In this document: positions 44,977 to 57,432 of the stretch, piece after piece
Position numbering within the stretch: position 1 is the stretch's first letter
How the letters are laid out: every line of letters begins with the position of its first letter
Assembly: GCF_900102945.1 (NCBI RefSeq)
Contig: NZ_FNGI01000014.1
Span: 42,975-106,974, forward strand
DNA: 64,000 bases
Direction: 5' to 3'
Origin: Modicisalibacter muralis
GTDB taxonomy: Bacteria > Pseudomonadota > Gammaproteobacteria > Pseudomonadales > Halomonadaceae
Notes under the pieces: generated by a model
Seen by the model: the letters and a program-made list of their open reading frames with translations, nothing else
Databases searched by the model: none
Told to the model about the DNA's origin: nothing
Made by a program: the position numbers and the translations under genes

Positions 44977-45010
44977 ACGCGGCCCACATCAAGATCGATG
45001 TGGGCCGCGT
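44977..45010 (-). terminator. Perfect 14-bp stem-loop between azurin and dedA
   Basis: ACGCGGCCCACATC (44977-44990) is fully complementary to GATGTGGGCCGCGT (44997-45010), with a 6-base loop. In the leftward direction it is followed by TTCTTGT. It lies 24 bases after the stop of a thiolase-like coding remnant and 93 bases after the azurin stop, and would terminate either. Confidence 0.7.
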
Positions 45011-45033
45011 TCCGGGCTGCCTGGCAGTGTACG

Positions 45034-45102
45034 TTACTTCAAGCGCTCGAACACCGCCGTCACGTTCGCCGCGTTGACTGACTTAGCGTCACAAGCACGA
45101 CA
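45034..45102 (-). pseudogene. In-frame coding remnant after azurin, resembling the 3' end of fadA
   Basis: Directly after the azurin stop, in the same frame, 22 codons run to TAA at 45034-45036 and end in NVTAVFERLK. The intact thiolase at 45822 ends [10 protein letters not shown] followed by TAA, and both endings are followed within ~35 bases by a GC-rich hairpin. This suggests the tail of a duplicated fadA-like gene whose body was replaced or lost. A chance match of the last six residues is possible, so confidence is limited. Confidence 0.4.
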
Positions 45103-45558
45103 TCACTCCTCGACGCGGAAGGTGCCGTTCATGATCGATGAGTGCCCCGGGAAAGAACAAAAGAAGGTCAGCTCCTTGCCGGCCAACCCCTCGGTGGAAA
45201 ATTCAACCGTGGTGCTTTCTCCCCCGCCGATGACCTCAGTGTTGGCAATGACCCGCTCATCATCCTGCGGAAGATAGTCATTCTCCAATGACGATTTCGT
45301 CCCCGCCTCGGCAACGGCCTTGAAGTCGTCGCTGGCCGTCAGGACCCAGTTGTGGCCCATGACCTTCTTGGCCATCTTGCCCACGTGCTTGAGGGTCACG
45401 GTGACACTCTCGCAACTGGCCGGAACGCTCATTTCCTTCTTGTTGAACTGCAGTTGGTCGTTGGCCTCGATCGTCAGCTTGCACTCATCCCCGGCAGCCC
45501 AGGTCGGAGAAGCGACCAGCGCGGCGGTAGCAATCAGCATCAGTCGAATGAATTTCAT
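45103..45558 (-). CDS. Azurin (periplasmic blue copper protein)
   Basis: The 151-residue precursor has a signal peptide (MKFIRLMLIATAALVASPTWA) and the full type-1 copper site: His in MGHNWVL, then Cys, His and Met in FFCSFPGHSSIMNG. Mature length (~130) equals Pseudomonas azurin, which shuttles electrons in the periplasm to reductases or oxidases. A perfect AGGAGG precedes ATG 45558. It stands alone between fadA and dedA. The ~200 bases upstream are AT-rich; I see a TTGACA-like element but no convincing partner -10. Confidence 0.95.
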   Translation of the reverse strand: MKFIRLMLIATAALVASPTWAAGDECKLTIEANDQLQFNKKEMSVPASCESVTVTLKHVGKMAKKVMGHNWVLTASDDFKAVAEAGTKSSLENDYLPQDDERVIANTEVIGGGESTTVEFSTEGLAGKELTFFCSFPGHSSIMNGTFRVEE

Positions 45559-45757
45559 GTGTCCTCCTAACGGAATCGCTGGATTGTCGTTGGGTTTATA
45601 TATTTAGTTAGCAAGTTTATATTACGTAGTGAAGCTAAACTACATGGAACAATTTCCTTGAACTGATGGTAGCTGTCAAGCCCTTTGTGAAAAGCCTGAA
45701 TCGTTGTCATTCCATTTGACGGAAATCATTACCATATAAATACAAGAGGCATGCCAT

Positions 45758-45787
45758 GAAAAAAGCGGCCCCTAAGAGGAGCCGCTT
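45758..45787 (-). terminator. Rho-independent terminator of fadBA
   Basis: AAGCGGC (45763-45769) pairs with GCCGCTT (45781-45787), extended inside by CCT/AGG. In the leftward transcript the stem is followed by TTTTTTC. It lies ~35 bases after the fadA stop. Confidence 0.85.
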
Positions 45788-45821
45788 CCAACAACAGGCG
45801 GAATGGAAAAACGGAAAACGC

Positions 45822-49210
<3,389 letters not shown>

Positions 49211-49248
49211 CTACGCATCTCCACGGGGGTTGGGAGCGAGGGTGTGTT

Positions 49249-49266
49249 TTCATACAAGCGTTTGAA
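49249..49266 (-). promoter_or_regulatory. Candidate PsrA/FadR-type fatty-acid-responsive operator of fadBA
   Basis: Read leftward the site is TTCAAACGCTTGTATGAA: half-sites TTCAAAC and GTATGAA around a 4-base spacer, one mismatch from a perfect dyad. This agrees with the PsrA consensus I remember (CAAAC-N4-GTTTG with TTC/GAA flanks). It lies 39 bases upstream of the fadB start, where a repressor would block transcription. Confidence 0.7.
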
Positions 49267-49435
49267 TACTGCTTAGCTTGGGCCAGCTTCGCGCATTCGT
49301 CAAGCGTGTAAACCGGCAATCGCGTAATACCGCTGGCGACCCTATGTCGCGGAAACACGACTCCCTAGGCGACATCACACCTGCTAGGATGCGCCCTTTC
49401 ACCATTATCGGGCCTCGTGGGGATAAAATCGCTGC

Positions 49436-50563
49436 ATGACCACCGCCACCGCTTCGCGCCTGCTAACGCTGCATCGCCTGACCGAACGCTGGGTCATACG
49501 ACTCCGTCCCTATGCCTGGTTATGGCCACCACTGGCCTTTATTGCCGGTGCCTTGAGCTTTTTCATGGTCGATCGCCAGCAGTGGCTGGGAGCGGCACTC
49601 GCTCTGGCCCTGCTGCTGGCATGGATTCTGCTGTTATCGGAAAGCCTGATCGGGCGTTTCCTGGCCAACCGGGGCTACCCGACACTCCAGCGCGGCGTAA
49701 CGGCATTCATCGCGCAGATGATTCATCAGGAAACCCTGTTCTTCACGCTACCGTTCATACTCGCAACCACGGTCTGGGCCAGCGGGCAGGCGTTGTTCAC
49801 GCTGTTGATGATCGGTTGCGCCCTGCTGTCGATTCTCGACCCACTTTACTTCCGTCTGGCCGAACGCCATCGCTGGTTGTATTTCGCGTTCCATGCGCAG
49901 TGCGTGTTTCTGGTGATGCTGGTCACCTTGCCGATCATGTTGCAACTGACTACCGGCGAAGCCCTGCTGCTGGCGGTATTGGCGACCATCGTGTTCGGCT
50001 TGCCCAGTCTCGCCCATCTACTGCAACCGCGGGGGTTGACCGGCTGGCTGGCGATGATCGGCTTGGCCATGCTGCTGGGCGGTGCAGCCTGGGTCGGTCG
50101 CGCCTGGGTGCCGCCGGCCACGCTATGGCTGACCGGCACGGCACTATCCCCCAGCTTCGATACTGCGGCCCGCGAACCGCGCGGCAGCATGCCGCTGACC
50201 GGGAACGCCCTGCACGAGAACGGATTATATGCCTATACGGCGATACGCGCGCCGCGTGGGCTACGCGAGAAGATTTACCATGTGTGGCGCCATGAAGGAG
50301 AACTCGTCGACCGCATTCCGTTGATCATCAACGGTGGGCGTAGCGAAGGTTATCGCGCCTGGACTCACAAGCAGCAGTTTCCCGCCGACTCCCAGGGCGA
50401 CTGGCGCATCGATGTGATGACCAGCACCGACCAGCGCATTGGGGTGATGCATTTCACCATAGAAGATAACGCCGCACAGGCGGCCAAGGCCAATGGCAAA
50501 ATTCATGTCCCCGCCGGCATACCCGGGCTCGATGTGCGCCAATTGATCGCCGGCGATAGCTGA
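49436..50563 (+). CDS. DUF5924-type membrane protein with C-terminal DUF2914 domain
   Basis: The 375-residue inner-membrane protein has seven to eight hydrophobic helices (~25-230) and then a soluble ~120-residue C-terminal domain (IRAPRGLREKIYHVWRHEGELVDRIPL ... WRIDVMTSTDQRIGVMHFTI) typical of DUF2914. The arrangement corresponds to the DUF5924/DUF2914 proteins of gammaproteobacteria; the function is unknown. It stands between the fadBA promoter (divergent) and a MarR regulator gene. Confidence 0.75.
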   Translation: MTTATASRLLTLHRLTERWVIRLRPYAWLWPPLAFIAGALSFFMVDRQQWLGAALALALLLAWILLLSESLIGRFLANRGYPTLQRGVTAFIAQMIHQETLFFTLPFILATTVWASGQALFTLLMIGCALLSILDPLYFRLAERHRWLYFAFHAQCVFLVMLVTLPIMLQLTTGEALLLAVLATIVFGLPSLAHLLQPRGLTGWLAMIGLAMLLGGAAWVGRAWVPPATLWLTGTALSPSFDTAAREPRGSMPLTGNALHENGLYAYTAIRAPRGLREKIYHVWRHEGELVDRIPLIINGGRSEGYRAWTHKQQFPADSQGDWRIDVMTSTDQRIGVMHFTIEDNAAQAAKANGKIHVPAGIPGLDVRQLIAGDS

Positions 50564-50652
50564 TAGCGTTGGTCAGGCGTCACCGACAGGACTTGCATTG
50601 CTCAACCAAGATTCCGACAATTATCCAATTAGCCTGCGAAACGATAACGCCA

Positions 50653-51105
50653 ATGCCCGACAATATCGGATTCAAACTGTCACGCCTGCCACGCTTGTGG
50701 CGCGCCCTTCTCGATGAGCGCCTGGCGCCGCTTGATCTAACGCAAACGCGCTGGGTCACGCTTTATCACCTATGGCGCTTGGGCGACGGGCAGCCCCAGT
50801 GCGACCTGGCTCGCGCGATCGGCGTCGAGGCGCCTTCGTTGGTGCGTACCCTCGACCAGCTCACCGACCAGGGGTTGATCGAGCGCCGCCCGTGCCAGGA
50901 CGATCGCCGCACCAAGCGAATATTCCTCACTGCCGAAGCCACCCCGCTACTCGAACGCATCGACGCCATCGTCGACCAGGCGCGCGCGGAAATGCTCAGC
51001 GGCATCAGCGACGCGGAGCTCAAGCAGCTCGACGAGTTGCTGACCCGTATCGAGAAAAACGGGCTGCGCCTGCAGACCCGAACCCCGGATGGCGATAGCT
51101 GTTAA
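50653..51105 (+). CDS. MarR/SlyA-family transcriptional regulator
   Basis: I start at ATG 50653 (MPDNIGFKLSRLPRLWRALLDERL), because the SlyA-like first helix begins there; the frame is open from 50569 without similarity. The 150-residue protein has the MarR winged helix: CDLARAIGVEAPSLVRTLDQLTDQGLIERRPCQDDRRTKRIFLTAEA, including the DxR wing motif. It is a dimeric DNA-binding protein, commonly controlling efflux or stress genes. No target is evident nearby. The Shine-Dalgarno is weak. Confidence 0.85.
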   Translation: MPDNIGFKLSRLPRLWRALLDERLAPLDLTQTRWVTLYHLWRLGDGQPQCDLARAIGVEAPSLVRTLDQLTDQGLIERRPCQDDRRTKRIFLTAEATPLLERIDAIVDQARAEMLSGISDAELKQLDELLTRIEKNGLRLQTRTPDGDSC

Positions 51106-51111
51106 TGCCAC

Positions 51112-51633
51112 TTAGCGCGGTGCTTTTGGTGTATCGCCTGAAGGCGAGGGGCCAGACAGCGCATCGCGCGCTGTCGCCAGTGACGCCTGACAATCGCCGA
51201 ACCCCGCTACGTCCAGCGACTCGCCCCACCATAGCGTCAGATGGATTCGCTCCGATTCCAGCACCAGTGCGTCCTCGGGCAGCGCTGCCAGCGCCTGCTC
51301 CAGGCATTGTTGCGCCTCGCTCGAAAGCGGGCGCAGCGGTTCGATGCGCCAACGCCAGCCTTTCACAAATGGCTTCAACGCCTCACTGGCATAGTCGTCG
51401 CGAACCAGCAGAAACAACGGCCCGGGCTGTGCCTGCGGATAACGCCAGCGGTAGCTGACCAGTCCGCCTGGCGGCGCATGCAGCGGTGGCTTGGCAAACC
51501 TGACCGCAACCCCCGTCTGGCGGGCATGCTGGCGCAGCAGCCCCAAACGCCGGTCGCGACGCGACGGCCTGAGCCACATTATCGGCGAGAGCATCGCCAG
51601 AAAAACGAACAGCATGACCAGCCAGAACGTCAT
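51112..51633 (-). CDS. Hypothetical single-pass membrane protein
   Basis: From ATG 51633 the product has 173 residues: an N-terminal membrane anchor (MTFWLVMLFVFLAMLSPIMWLRPS), a basic stretch RRDRRLGLLRQHAR and a soluble domain with many Trp and aromatic residues (SYRWRYPQAQPGPLFLLV). The frame continues upstream to 51816, but that overlaps the divergent uspA gene start and has no family appearance. I know no function for this family. It is convergent with the MarR gene (6-base gap). Confidence 0.65.
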   Translation of the reverse strand: MTFWLVMLFVFLAMLSPIMWLRPSRRDRRLGLLRQHARQTGVAVRFAKPPLHAPPGGLVSYRWRYPQAQPGPLFLLVRDDYASEALKPFVKGWRWRIEPLRPLSSEAQQCLEQALAALPEDALVLESERIHLTLWWGESLDVAGFGDCQASLATARDALSGPSPSGDTPKAPR

Positions 51634-51728
51634 ACAGGGTATCCTAAAACGTTGATATGAATCGTTGTGCCGCGCGGTAACACGACCTAAAGTGAAAACA
51701 TCGACCCCGCAGCGAAGGGAGATTTGCC

Positions 51729-52184
51729 ATGAGCAATGAATATCGTCACGTGCTGGTCGCCGTGGATTTGACCAAGGACTCTCACAAGGTTCTGGAGCGT
51801 GCCATTCCCATTGCACGGCGCAACAACGCCAAGCTGTCGGTCATGCACACCCTCGAACCGCTGGGTTTCGCCTATGGCGGCGATATTCCCATGGATCTGA
51901 CCAGCATTCAGGATCAGCTCGATGATCACGCCAAACAGCGTCTGGCCGAAATCGCCGACCCTCACGAGGTGGCCAAGGAAGATCAGCATGTGGTGGTGGG
52001 TATGCCCGATACCGAAATCCACCGCTTTTCCAAGGAACACGATGTCGACCTGATCGTAGTCGGCTCGCATGGGCGCCACGGATTCGCGCTACTGCTCGGC
52101 TCGACCTCCACCGGGGTGCTGCACGGTGCGCAGTGCGACGTGCTGGCGGTGCGTGTCGGCAAGGATGGCGAAACCGACGAATAG
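51729..52184 (+). CDS. Universal stress protein, UspA family
   Basis: The 151-residue cytoplasmic protein has the Usp fold: HVLVAVDLTKDSHKVLERAIPIA at the start and the nucleotide-binding motif GSHGRHGFALLLGSTSTGVLH at the end (G-x2-G-x9-G-S/T). GAAGGGAG precedes ATG 51729. A hairpin terminator follows the stop. E. coli UspA-type proteins are induced by growth arrest; regulation here is not visible in the sequence. Confidence 0.92.
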   Translation: MSNEYRHVLVAVDLTKDSHKVLERAIPIARRNNAKLSVMHTLEPLGFAYGGDIPMDLTSIQDQLDDHAKQRLAEIADPHEVAKEDQHVVVGMPDTEIHRFSKEHDVDLIVVGSHGRHGFALLLGSTSTGVLHGAQCDVLAVRVGKDGETDE

Positions 52185-52192
52185 CTTATTCA

Positions 52193-52213
52193 GGGCCTCC
52201 GTACCGGAGGCCC
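52193..52213. terminator. Perfect 9-bp hairpin between uspA-like gene and uup
   Basis: GGGCCTCCG (52193-52201) pairs with CGGAGGCCC (52205-52213) around a 3-base loop. It lies 8 bases after the uspA-like stop and 16 bases beyond the convergent uup stop, so it can serve both genes. Confidence 0.7.
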
Positions 52214-52229
52214 AACTGTTCTCGGCGGG

Positions 52230-54179
52230 CTACTCCCCTGCGGCCATCGCTTCGAGTTCCATCCAGCGCTCCATGGCTGCATCCAACTCAGCCTGTTTGT
52301 TCGACATCGCTTCCAGCGTGCGCGTCACCTTGTCGCTGTCCTGCTGGTAGAAACCCGGATCACCGACTCGAGCTTCGAACTCGGCGACCGAACGCTCCAA
52401 GACCTCGATGGCCGCCGGCAAGCCATCCAGTTCGCGCTGCAATTTATAAGATAGCTTGACCGGTTTCTTGCTCGCGAGCTCTGCCCCGGTGTCGTGCGAG
52501 GTTAGCGTGGCATCGTCAACCGGCGACTCGTGATGCGCCGCGCTCTTAGCCTGCTTGGAAACCGTACTGGCATCGAAATCCCAAGGCGCCGGTGGCAGCT
52601 TGCCGCCCTGGCGAACCCAGTCGCTGTAGCCACCGACATACTCGCGCACCTGCCCTTCACCCTCGAAGGCCAGCACTTCGGTGACGACGTTGTCCATGAA
52701 CTCCCGGTCGTGTGAAACCAGCAACAGGGTGCCCTGGAAATCGAGCAGCAGCTCCTCGAGCAGCTCCAATGTCTCGACATCGAGATCATTGGTCGGCTCG
52801 TCGAGTACCAGCACATTGGCCGGTTGGGTAAACAGCTTGGCCAGCAACAGGCGATTCGACTCACCGCCCGAGAGCGCCTTGACCGGCTGTCGCGCCCGTT
52901 CGGGCGTGAACAGGAAGTCCTGCAGGTAACTGATGACGTGCTTGTCCTTGCCACCCACCGTCACGCGGTCGCTACCCTGGGCGACGTTATCGTAGACGGT
53001 CTTCTCGGGCTCGAGCCCGGCGCGCAGTTGATCGAAATAGGCCACTTGAAGGTTGGTGCCCAAACGCACCTGCCCTTCACTGGGCGTCAATTCGCCGAGC
53101 AGGATCTTGAGCAGGGTCGTCTTGCCGGCACCGTTGCGACCGATCAGACCGACCCGATCGCCGCGCTGGATTTCCAGATCGAGATCGCGAATCACCCAAG
53201 CGTCGCCGAAACGCTGGCTGACGCCGCTCAGCTCGACCACCCGCTTGCCGCTGCGCGAGCCTCTGTCGACGCTGATCGTCGCCCGCCCCTGGCGTTCGCG
53301 GCGCTCGGCACGCTCGTTGCGCATCTTCTGCAAGGCGCGCACACGCCCTTCGTTACGGGTGCGGCGCGCCTTGATGCCCTGGCGAATCCAGGCCTCTTCC
53401 TGCGCCAGTTTCTTGTCGAACTCGGCGTTCTCGCGCGCCTCGATTTCGAGTTCGTGAGCTTTTTGTTCCTGATAGGTGGCGTAATTACCGGGATAGCGCC
53501 CCAGCCGGCCGCGATCGAGCTCGAGAATGCCGGTGGCGAGACGCGATAGAAAGGCGCGATCGTGAGTGATGAACAGCACTGCGCCGGTGAAGGCGGCGAG
53601 TTGCTCTTCCAGCCAAGCGATAGTATCCAGATCGAGATGGTTAGTCGGCTCATCGAGCAGCAGCAGATCGGGCTCTGCGACCAGAGCTCGGGCCAGCGCC
53701 ACACGCCGGCGCCAGCCACCGGACAGATCGCTCATCGCGCTGTCGGCGGGCAGGCCGAGCTTGGTCAGCACGGTGTCGATGCGCTGATGGAACGACCAGC
53801 CGTCGATGGCCTCGATGCGGGTCTGCAACGTCGCCATGCGGTTCATATCGGGATCATCGGCCTGCACCAGGTGGTGATACTCGGCGAGTAGCGCCCCCGC
53901 CTGGGGCAAGCCCTCGGCGACCACATCGAAAATGGTCATACCGCTGGCGGCGGGCAAATCCTGCTCGAGCACGCCGATACGCAACCCCGGAGCGCGCCAG
54001 ATCGTGCCGCCATCGGGCAAATTATCACCGGCGACCAACCCCAGCAGGGTCGATTTGCCGGTGCCGTTGCGACCCACCAGCGCCAGACGCTCGCCCTTCT
54101 CCAGCACCAGGTCGGCGCCCTCGAGCAGTACCTGCGGGCCATAGGCCAATTGTAGCTGTTCCAGACGTAGCAGGGTCAC
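52230..54179 (-). CDS. uup: ABC-F ATPase Uup
   Basis: The 649-residue cytoplasmic ABC-F protein has two ATPase domains: first Walker A GRNGTGKST and signature LSGGWRRRVALARAL, second Walker A GRNGAGKTT and signature LSGGESNRLLLAKLF. The inter-domain linker is highly charged (EARENAEFDKKLAQEEAWIRQGIKARRTRNEGRVRALQ). A C-terminal coiled coil (LQRELDGLPAAIEVLERSVAEFEARV...), absent from EttA-type members, identifies Uup, which binds DNA and ribosomes and affects transposon precise excision and ribosome quality. There are no membrane segments. Length matches E. coli Uup (635). Confidence 0.92.
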   Translation of the reverse strand: MTLLRLEQLQLAYGPQVLLEGADLVLEKGERLALVGRNGTGKSTLLGLVAGDNLPDGGTIWRAPGLRIGVLEQDLPAASGMTIFDVVAEGLPQAGALLAEYHHLVQADDPDMNRMATLQTRIEAIDGWSFHQRIDTVLTKLGLPADSAMSDLSGGWRRRVALARALVAEPDLLLLDEPTNHLDLDTIAWLEEQLAAFTGAVLFITHDRAFLSRLATGILELDRGRLGRYPGNYATYQEQKAHELEIEARENAEFDKKLAQEEAWIRQGIKARRTRNEGRVRALQKMRNERAERRERQGRATISVDRGSRSGKRVVELSGVSQRFGDAWVIRDLDLEIQRGDRVGLIGRNGAGKTTLLKILLGELTPSEGQVRLGTNLQVAYFDQLRAGLEPEKTVYDNVAQGSDRVTVGGKDKHVISYLQDFLFTPERARQPVKALSGGESNRLLLAKLFTQPANVLVLDEPTNDLDVETLELLEELLLDFQGTLLLVSHDREFMDNVVTEVLAFEGEGQVREYVGGYSDWVRQGGKLPPAPWDFDASTVSKQAKSAAHHESPVDDATLTSHDTGAELASKKPVKLSYKLQRELDGLPAAIEVLERSVAEFEARVGDPGFYQQDSDKVTRTLEAMSNKQAELDAAMERWMELEAMAAGE

Positions 54180-54295
54180 GCACCTACCTCATTCGCGAAT
54201 TTTCAAAGGCGCCTAGTGTAACGCATGGCCGCAGCGCTGTGGCCTTACCGCTTGGCGAGTTACAATGCCCGACTAAACGAGCAAGGAGCGCCCTC

Positions 54296-55150
54296 TTGGC
54301 CGCAACCACCGACACCCTCAACGACTTTCTGCCCGAGGCGCTGCGCTTCACCGCGCCTGCCGAACTGGTGGACATCGGCGCCAACCTGACTCATGAGAGC
54401 TTTGCTCACGATCGCGAGGCGGTGATCGAGCGTGCACGCACCGCCAACGTGACCACGCTGGTGCTCACCGGCACCGATCGGGAGCACGCCGAGCAGGCGG
54501 TCGAACTGGCCCGCCAATACGCCGGGATTCATGCCACGGCCGGCGTCCACCCCCACGATGCCAGCGACTGGACCAGTGAGCTACAAACCGCCATGCGCGC
54601 GCTGCATCTCCAACCCGAGGTGGTGGCCGTCGGTGAATGCGGACTCGATTTCAATCGCAACTTCTCCACGCCCAGCGAACAGGAGCGAGCCTTCGAGGCC
54701 CAATTGGGCCTGGCCGTCGAATCGGGCTTGCCGTTGTTCATTCATGAACGCGACGCCGGGCGGCGCATGCTCGACATCCTGCATAACTGGCGTGATGACA
54801 TTTGCGATGCGGTGATCCATTGCTTTACTGGTGAGCGTGACACCCTGCATGGCTATCTGGATCTCGACCTGCATATCGGCCTGACCGGCTGGCTATGCGA
54901 TGAACGCCGTGGCCATCACCTGCGCGAGCTGGTCGGCGATATCGCCCTCGAACGCTTGATGGTCGAAACCGACTGCCCCTACCTGCTGCCGCGCAATTTA
55001 CCGACTAAGCTCAAGGGTCGGCGCCATGAACCGGCGCTGTTGCCATGGATCGTGCGCGAGATCGCCTATTGGCGCGGTAACGACGAGGCCGCTGTCGCGC
55101 GTGCCACCTCTGACACCGCGCGACGCTTCTTTCGCCTGGAGGATCGTTGA
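54296..55150 (+). CDS. tatD: TatD-family metal-dependent 3'-5' DNase
   Basis: I choose TTG 54296 because AAGGAG lies 8 bases upstream; the frame is open to a GTG at 54239 without a ribosome site. The 284-residue product matches TatD closely: VDIGANLTHESFAHDR, ATAGVHPHDASDW, GECGLDFNRNFSTPSEQERAFEAQL, FIHERDAG, HCFTGERD, TGWLCDERRG and ETDCPYLLPRNLPTK. The metal-binding His/Asp/Glu residues are all in place. TatD acts in the cytoplasm on DNA ends. The next gene begins one base after its stop, so the two are likely co-transcribed. Confidence 0.93.
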   Translation: MAATTDTLNDFLPEALRFTAPAELVDIGANLTHESFAHDREAVIERARTANVTTLVLTGTDREHAEQAVELARQYAGIHATAGVHPHDASDWTSELQTAMRALHLQPEVVAVGECGLDFNRNFSTPSEQERAFEAQLGLAVESGLPLFIHERDAGRRMLDILHNWRDDICDAVIHCFTGERDTLHGYLDLDLHIGLTGWLCDERRGHHLRELVGDIALERLMVETDCPYLLPRNLPTKLKGRRHEPALLPWIVREIAYWRGNDEAAVARATSDTARRFFRLEDR

Positions 55151-55151
55151 C

Positions 55152-55634
55152 ATGGACGAATTCCCCGGCTTCATCGCCGTCGAAACCGGCGAAGAGAATG
55201 CCCTACCGCTGGCCATTGCCTGGGCGCTGCCCAACGGGCAGGTCAAACACACGCTGATTCAGCCCGACGACGACTGGCTCGATGAAGAGTTGCTGCAACT
55301 GGGCGACTATAGCCTGGATGAATTACGCACGTTCGGGGTGAGTCCGCTGGATGTATTGCGTGAGCTTGGGGAGGACTATAACAATGCCACCCTCTACACC
55401 GCTGGCGTGAGCGATGACGAGGCCGCCCTATCGCGCCTGTTCGACGACTTCGGCGTGGACCCATTCGTCGAACTGGCGCCCGCTGAAAGCCTCTATCCCG
55501 ATCTGAATGGTGGCGAGTGGGCGCGGGCGCGTGGCGACCTGTTCGGCGAGCTAGGCCTGGAACCGTTACGTCCCGAACACGAAGTTCAGGTGATGCTCTA
55601 TTTGCATCAGCGGCTATCGGAAACGGCCGACTAA
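55152..55634 (+). CDS. Conserved hypothetical acidic protein following tatD
   Basis: The 160-residue very acidic protein starts at ATG 55152, one base after the tatD stop. The opening FIAVETGEENALPLAIAWALPNGQVKHTLIQPDDDW and the later ATLYTAGVSDDEAALSRLFDDFG vaguely resemble an RNase-H-fold 3'-5' exonuclease (acidic residue in the first strand, later Asp pair), but the classic DxE motif is altered to VET, so activity is uncertain. I do not recognise the family. Close coupling to tatD hints at a nucleic-acid role. Confidence 0.65.
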   Translation: MDEFPGFIAVETGEENALPLAIAWALPNGQVKHTLIQPDDDWLDEELLQLGDYSLDELRTFGVSPLDVLRELGEDYNNATLYTAGVSDDEAALSRLFDDFGVDPFVELAPAESLYPDLNGGEWARARGDLFGELGLEPLRPEHEVQVMLYLHQRLSETAD

Positions 55635-55639
55635 CCCAA

Positions 55640-57346
55640 TCATGCCTCGCGGCGACTGGCGACGATGGTTCGTGAGATCACGATCACCGGCAATACACCG
55701 GCCACGACGATGACCAGTGCCGGCAAGGCCGCCATTTCCAGCAGTTCTCCAGAGGCATACTGATAGACATTGGTGGCCAGCGTGTCGAAATCGAACGGTC
55801 GCAACAACAGTGTCGCCGGCAACTCCTTCATCGCATCGACAAAGACGACCAACGCCGCGGTCAGAAGGCCTGGCCGTATCAGCGGCAGATGTACCCGCCA
55901 CAGCGTTCGCAGCGAACTCTCGCCCAGCGAGCGGGCAGCCATGTCCATCGACGGGGTTATCTTGTCCAGGCTCGACTCGATGGCACCGGCGGACACCGCC
56001 AGAAAACGCACTACATAGGCGATGACAATAGCGGTCGCCGAGCCGGTAAGCAGCAGCCCGGTGCTAACGCCGAAGGTATCGCGCATGAAGGCGTCGAGTG
56101 CGTTGTCGAACGCCGCCAGCGGGATCAACACACCAAGCCCGATCACCGCGCCCGGCATCGCGTAACCCAGGCTGGAGAGCTTGAGCGCCTGCTGTACCGA
56201 GTGAGTGCGATCGAGGCGCTTGGCATACGCCAACAGCACACCCAGCAGCAGTGTCAGTAGTGCCGCCAAGGTCGATAGGGTCAGACTGTTGATGGCGTAA
56301 TCGACGAAGCTGTCGGTCCAGGACTCTTCGAAGTAGACGATGGCGTGGCGCGTCAGAATGCCCACCGGCAAGATGAAGCCCAGACCCAGCGGCACAAAGC
56401 AGGCCAAGGACGCCAGCCAGCCGCGTGCGCCAGCCAGGCGTGGCCGACGGTAACAGCGAAACCGCTCGCCCTTGCCAAATTGACGCTGGCGTCGTCGAGC
56501 ATGGCGTTCGAGCCAGACCAGCAGAATGATGAACGACATCAGACACAGCGCGATTTGCGCCGCGCCGCGTACACTGCCCATGTTCAGCCATACATTGAAA
56601 ATACCGGCGGTCAGGGTGCGCACGGCGAAGTAATCGACGGTGCCGAAGTCATTCAGCGCCTCCATCAACGTCAGCGCCAGACCCACGGCGATGGCCGGCC
56701 GCGCACCGGGCAGCGCCACGCGCCAGAAGCTCTGAAAGCCATTGCAACCCAGGGTGCGGCTGACGTCGCGCAGCGACGCCGACTGCTCGAGAAAGGCGGC
56801 GCGCGCGAGCATGAATACGTAGGGATAGAGCACCAGCGAGAGCATGACGATCGCCCCGCCGAGACTGCGAATCTCGGGAAACCAGTAATCGCGCGGGGTT
56901 TCCCAGCCGAACAGGCCACGCAACCAGTTCTGGAAAGGGCCGGCGTACTCGAGCACGTCGGTATACACATAGGCGATGACATTGGCCGGCATGGCAAAGG
57001 GCAGCAGTAACGACCATTCGTAAAAGCGCCGTAGCGGGAACTGATACATGGTCGTCAGCCAGGCGGCGACCACGCCGATACTCCCGGCCATCAGCGCCAC
57101 GCCGACCATCAACTGCAGGCTGGTCAGCACATAGTGGGGCAATACCGTACTGGCCAGGTGCGACCATATCTCACCGCCGCCATCGTCACCAGTGAAGGCT
57201 AGGTAAATCACCGCGAGAACCGGCAGACACACCCCCGCCGCCACGCACCAGGCTGCCAGAAACCAGCCAGTATGCGTGCCTATACGCCGGCCATGGCGCG
57301 CTAATGGCGCGTCAGCCTCGGCAACGCCGGCTACTTCCACCTTCAT
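55640..57346 (-). CDS. Ferric-iron ABC transporter permease (FbpB/SfuB type, fused double permease)
   Basis: The 568-residue inner-membrane protein is a duplicated permease with about twelve helices, containing two EAA-type loops: RDVSRTLGCNGFQSFWRVALPGARPAIAVG (~195) and DMAARSLGESSLRTLWRVHLPLIRPG (~470). This fused arrangement is typical of Fe(III) importers such as SfuB/FbpB. It lies 86 bp downstream of the iron-binding protein gene on the same strand. The matching ATPase (FbpC/SfuC) is not adjacent and must be elsewhere. The upstream Fur box implies repression by iron. Confidence 0.9.
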   Translation of the reverse strand: MKVEVAGVAEADAPLARHGRRIGTHTGWFLAAWCVAAGVCLPVLAVIYLAFTGDDGGGEIWSHLASTVLPHYVLTSLQLMVGVALMAGSIGVVAAWLTTMYQFPLRRFYEWSLLLPFAMPANVIAYVYTDVLEYAGPFQNWLRGLFGWETPRDYWFPEIRSLGGAIVMLSLVLYPYVFMLARAAFLEQSASLRDVSRTLGCNGFQSFWRVALPGARPAIAVGLALTLMEALNDFGTVDYFAVRTLTAGIFNVWLNMGSVRGAAQIALCLMSFIILLVWLERHARRRQRQFGKGERFRCYRRPRLAGARGWLASLACFVPLGLGFILPVGILTRHAIVYFEESWTDSFVDYAINSLTLSTLAALLTLLLGVLLAYAKRLDRTHSVQQALKLSSLGYAMPGAVIGLGVLIPLAAFDNALDAFMRDTFGVSTGLLLTGSATAIVIAYVVRFLAVSAGAIESSLDKITPSMDMAARSLGESSLRTLWRVHLPLIRPGLLTAALVVFVDAMKELPATLLLRPFDFDTLATNVYQYASGELLEMAALPALVIVVAGVLPVIVISRTIVASRREA

Positions 57347-57432
57347 ATCAGTATTTCACCAATGACAAGCGGCCGCCGGTGGTGGCCGGCAGCCTGCATG
57401 GGGTTCGATTGGCCTCTCACGAGGCCTTCCAC

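Noticed and set aside
45559..45755. FNR/Anr-type box upstream of azurin
   Set aside because: The region is AT-rich and contains TTGACA- and TTGAAC-like words, but no TTGAT-N4-ATCAA dyad.
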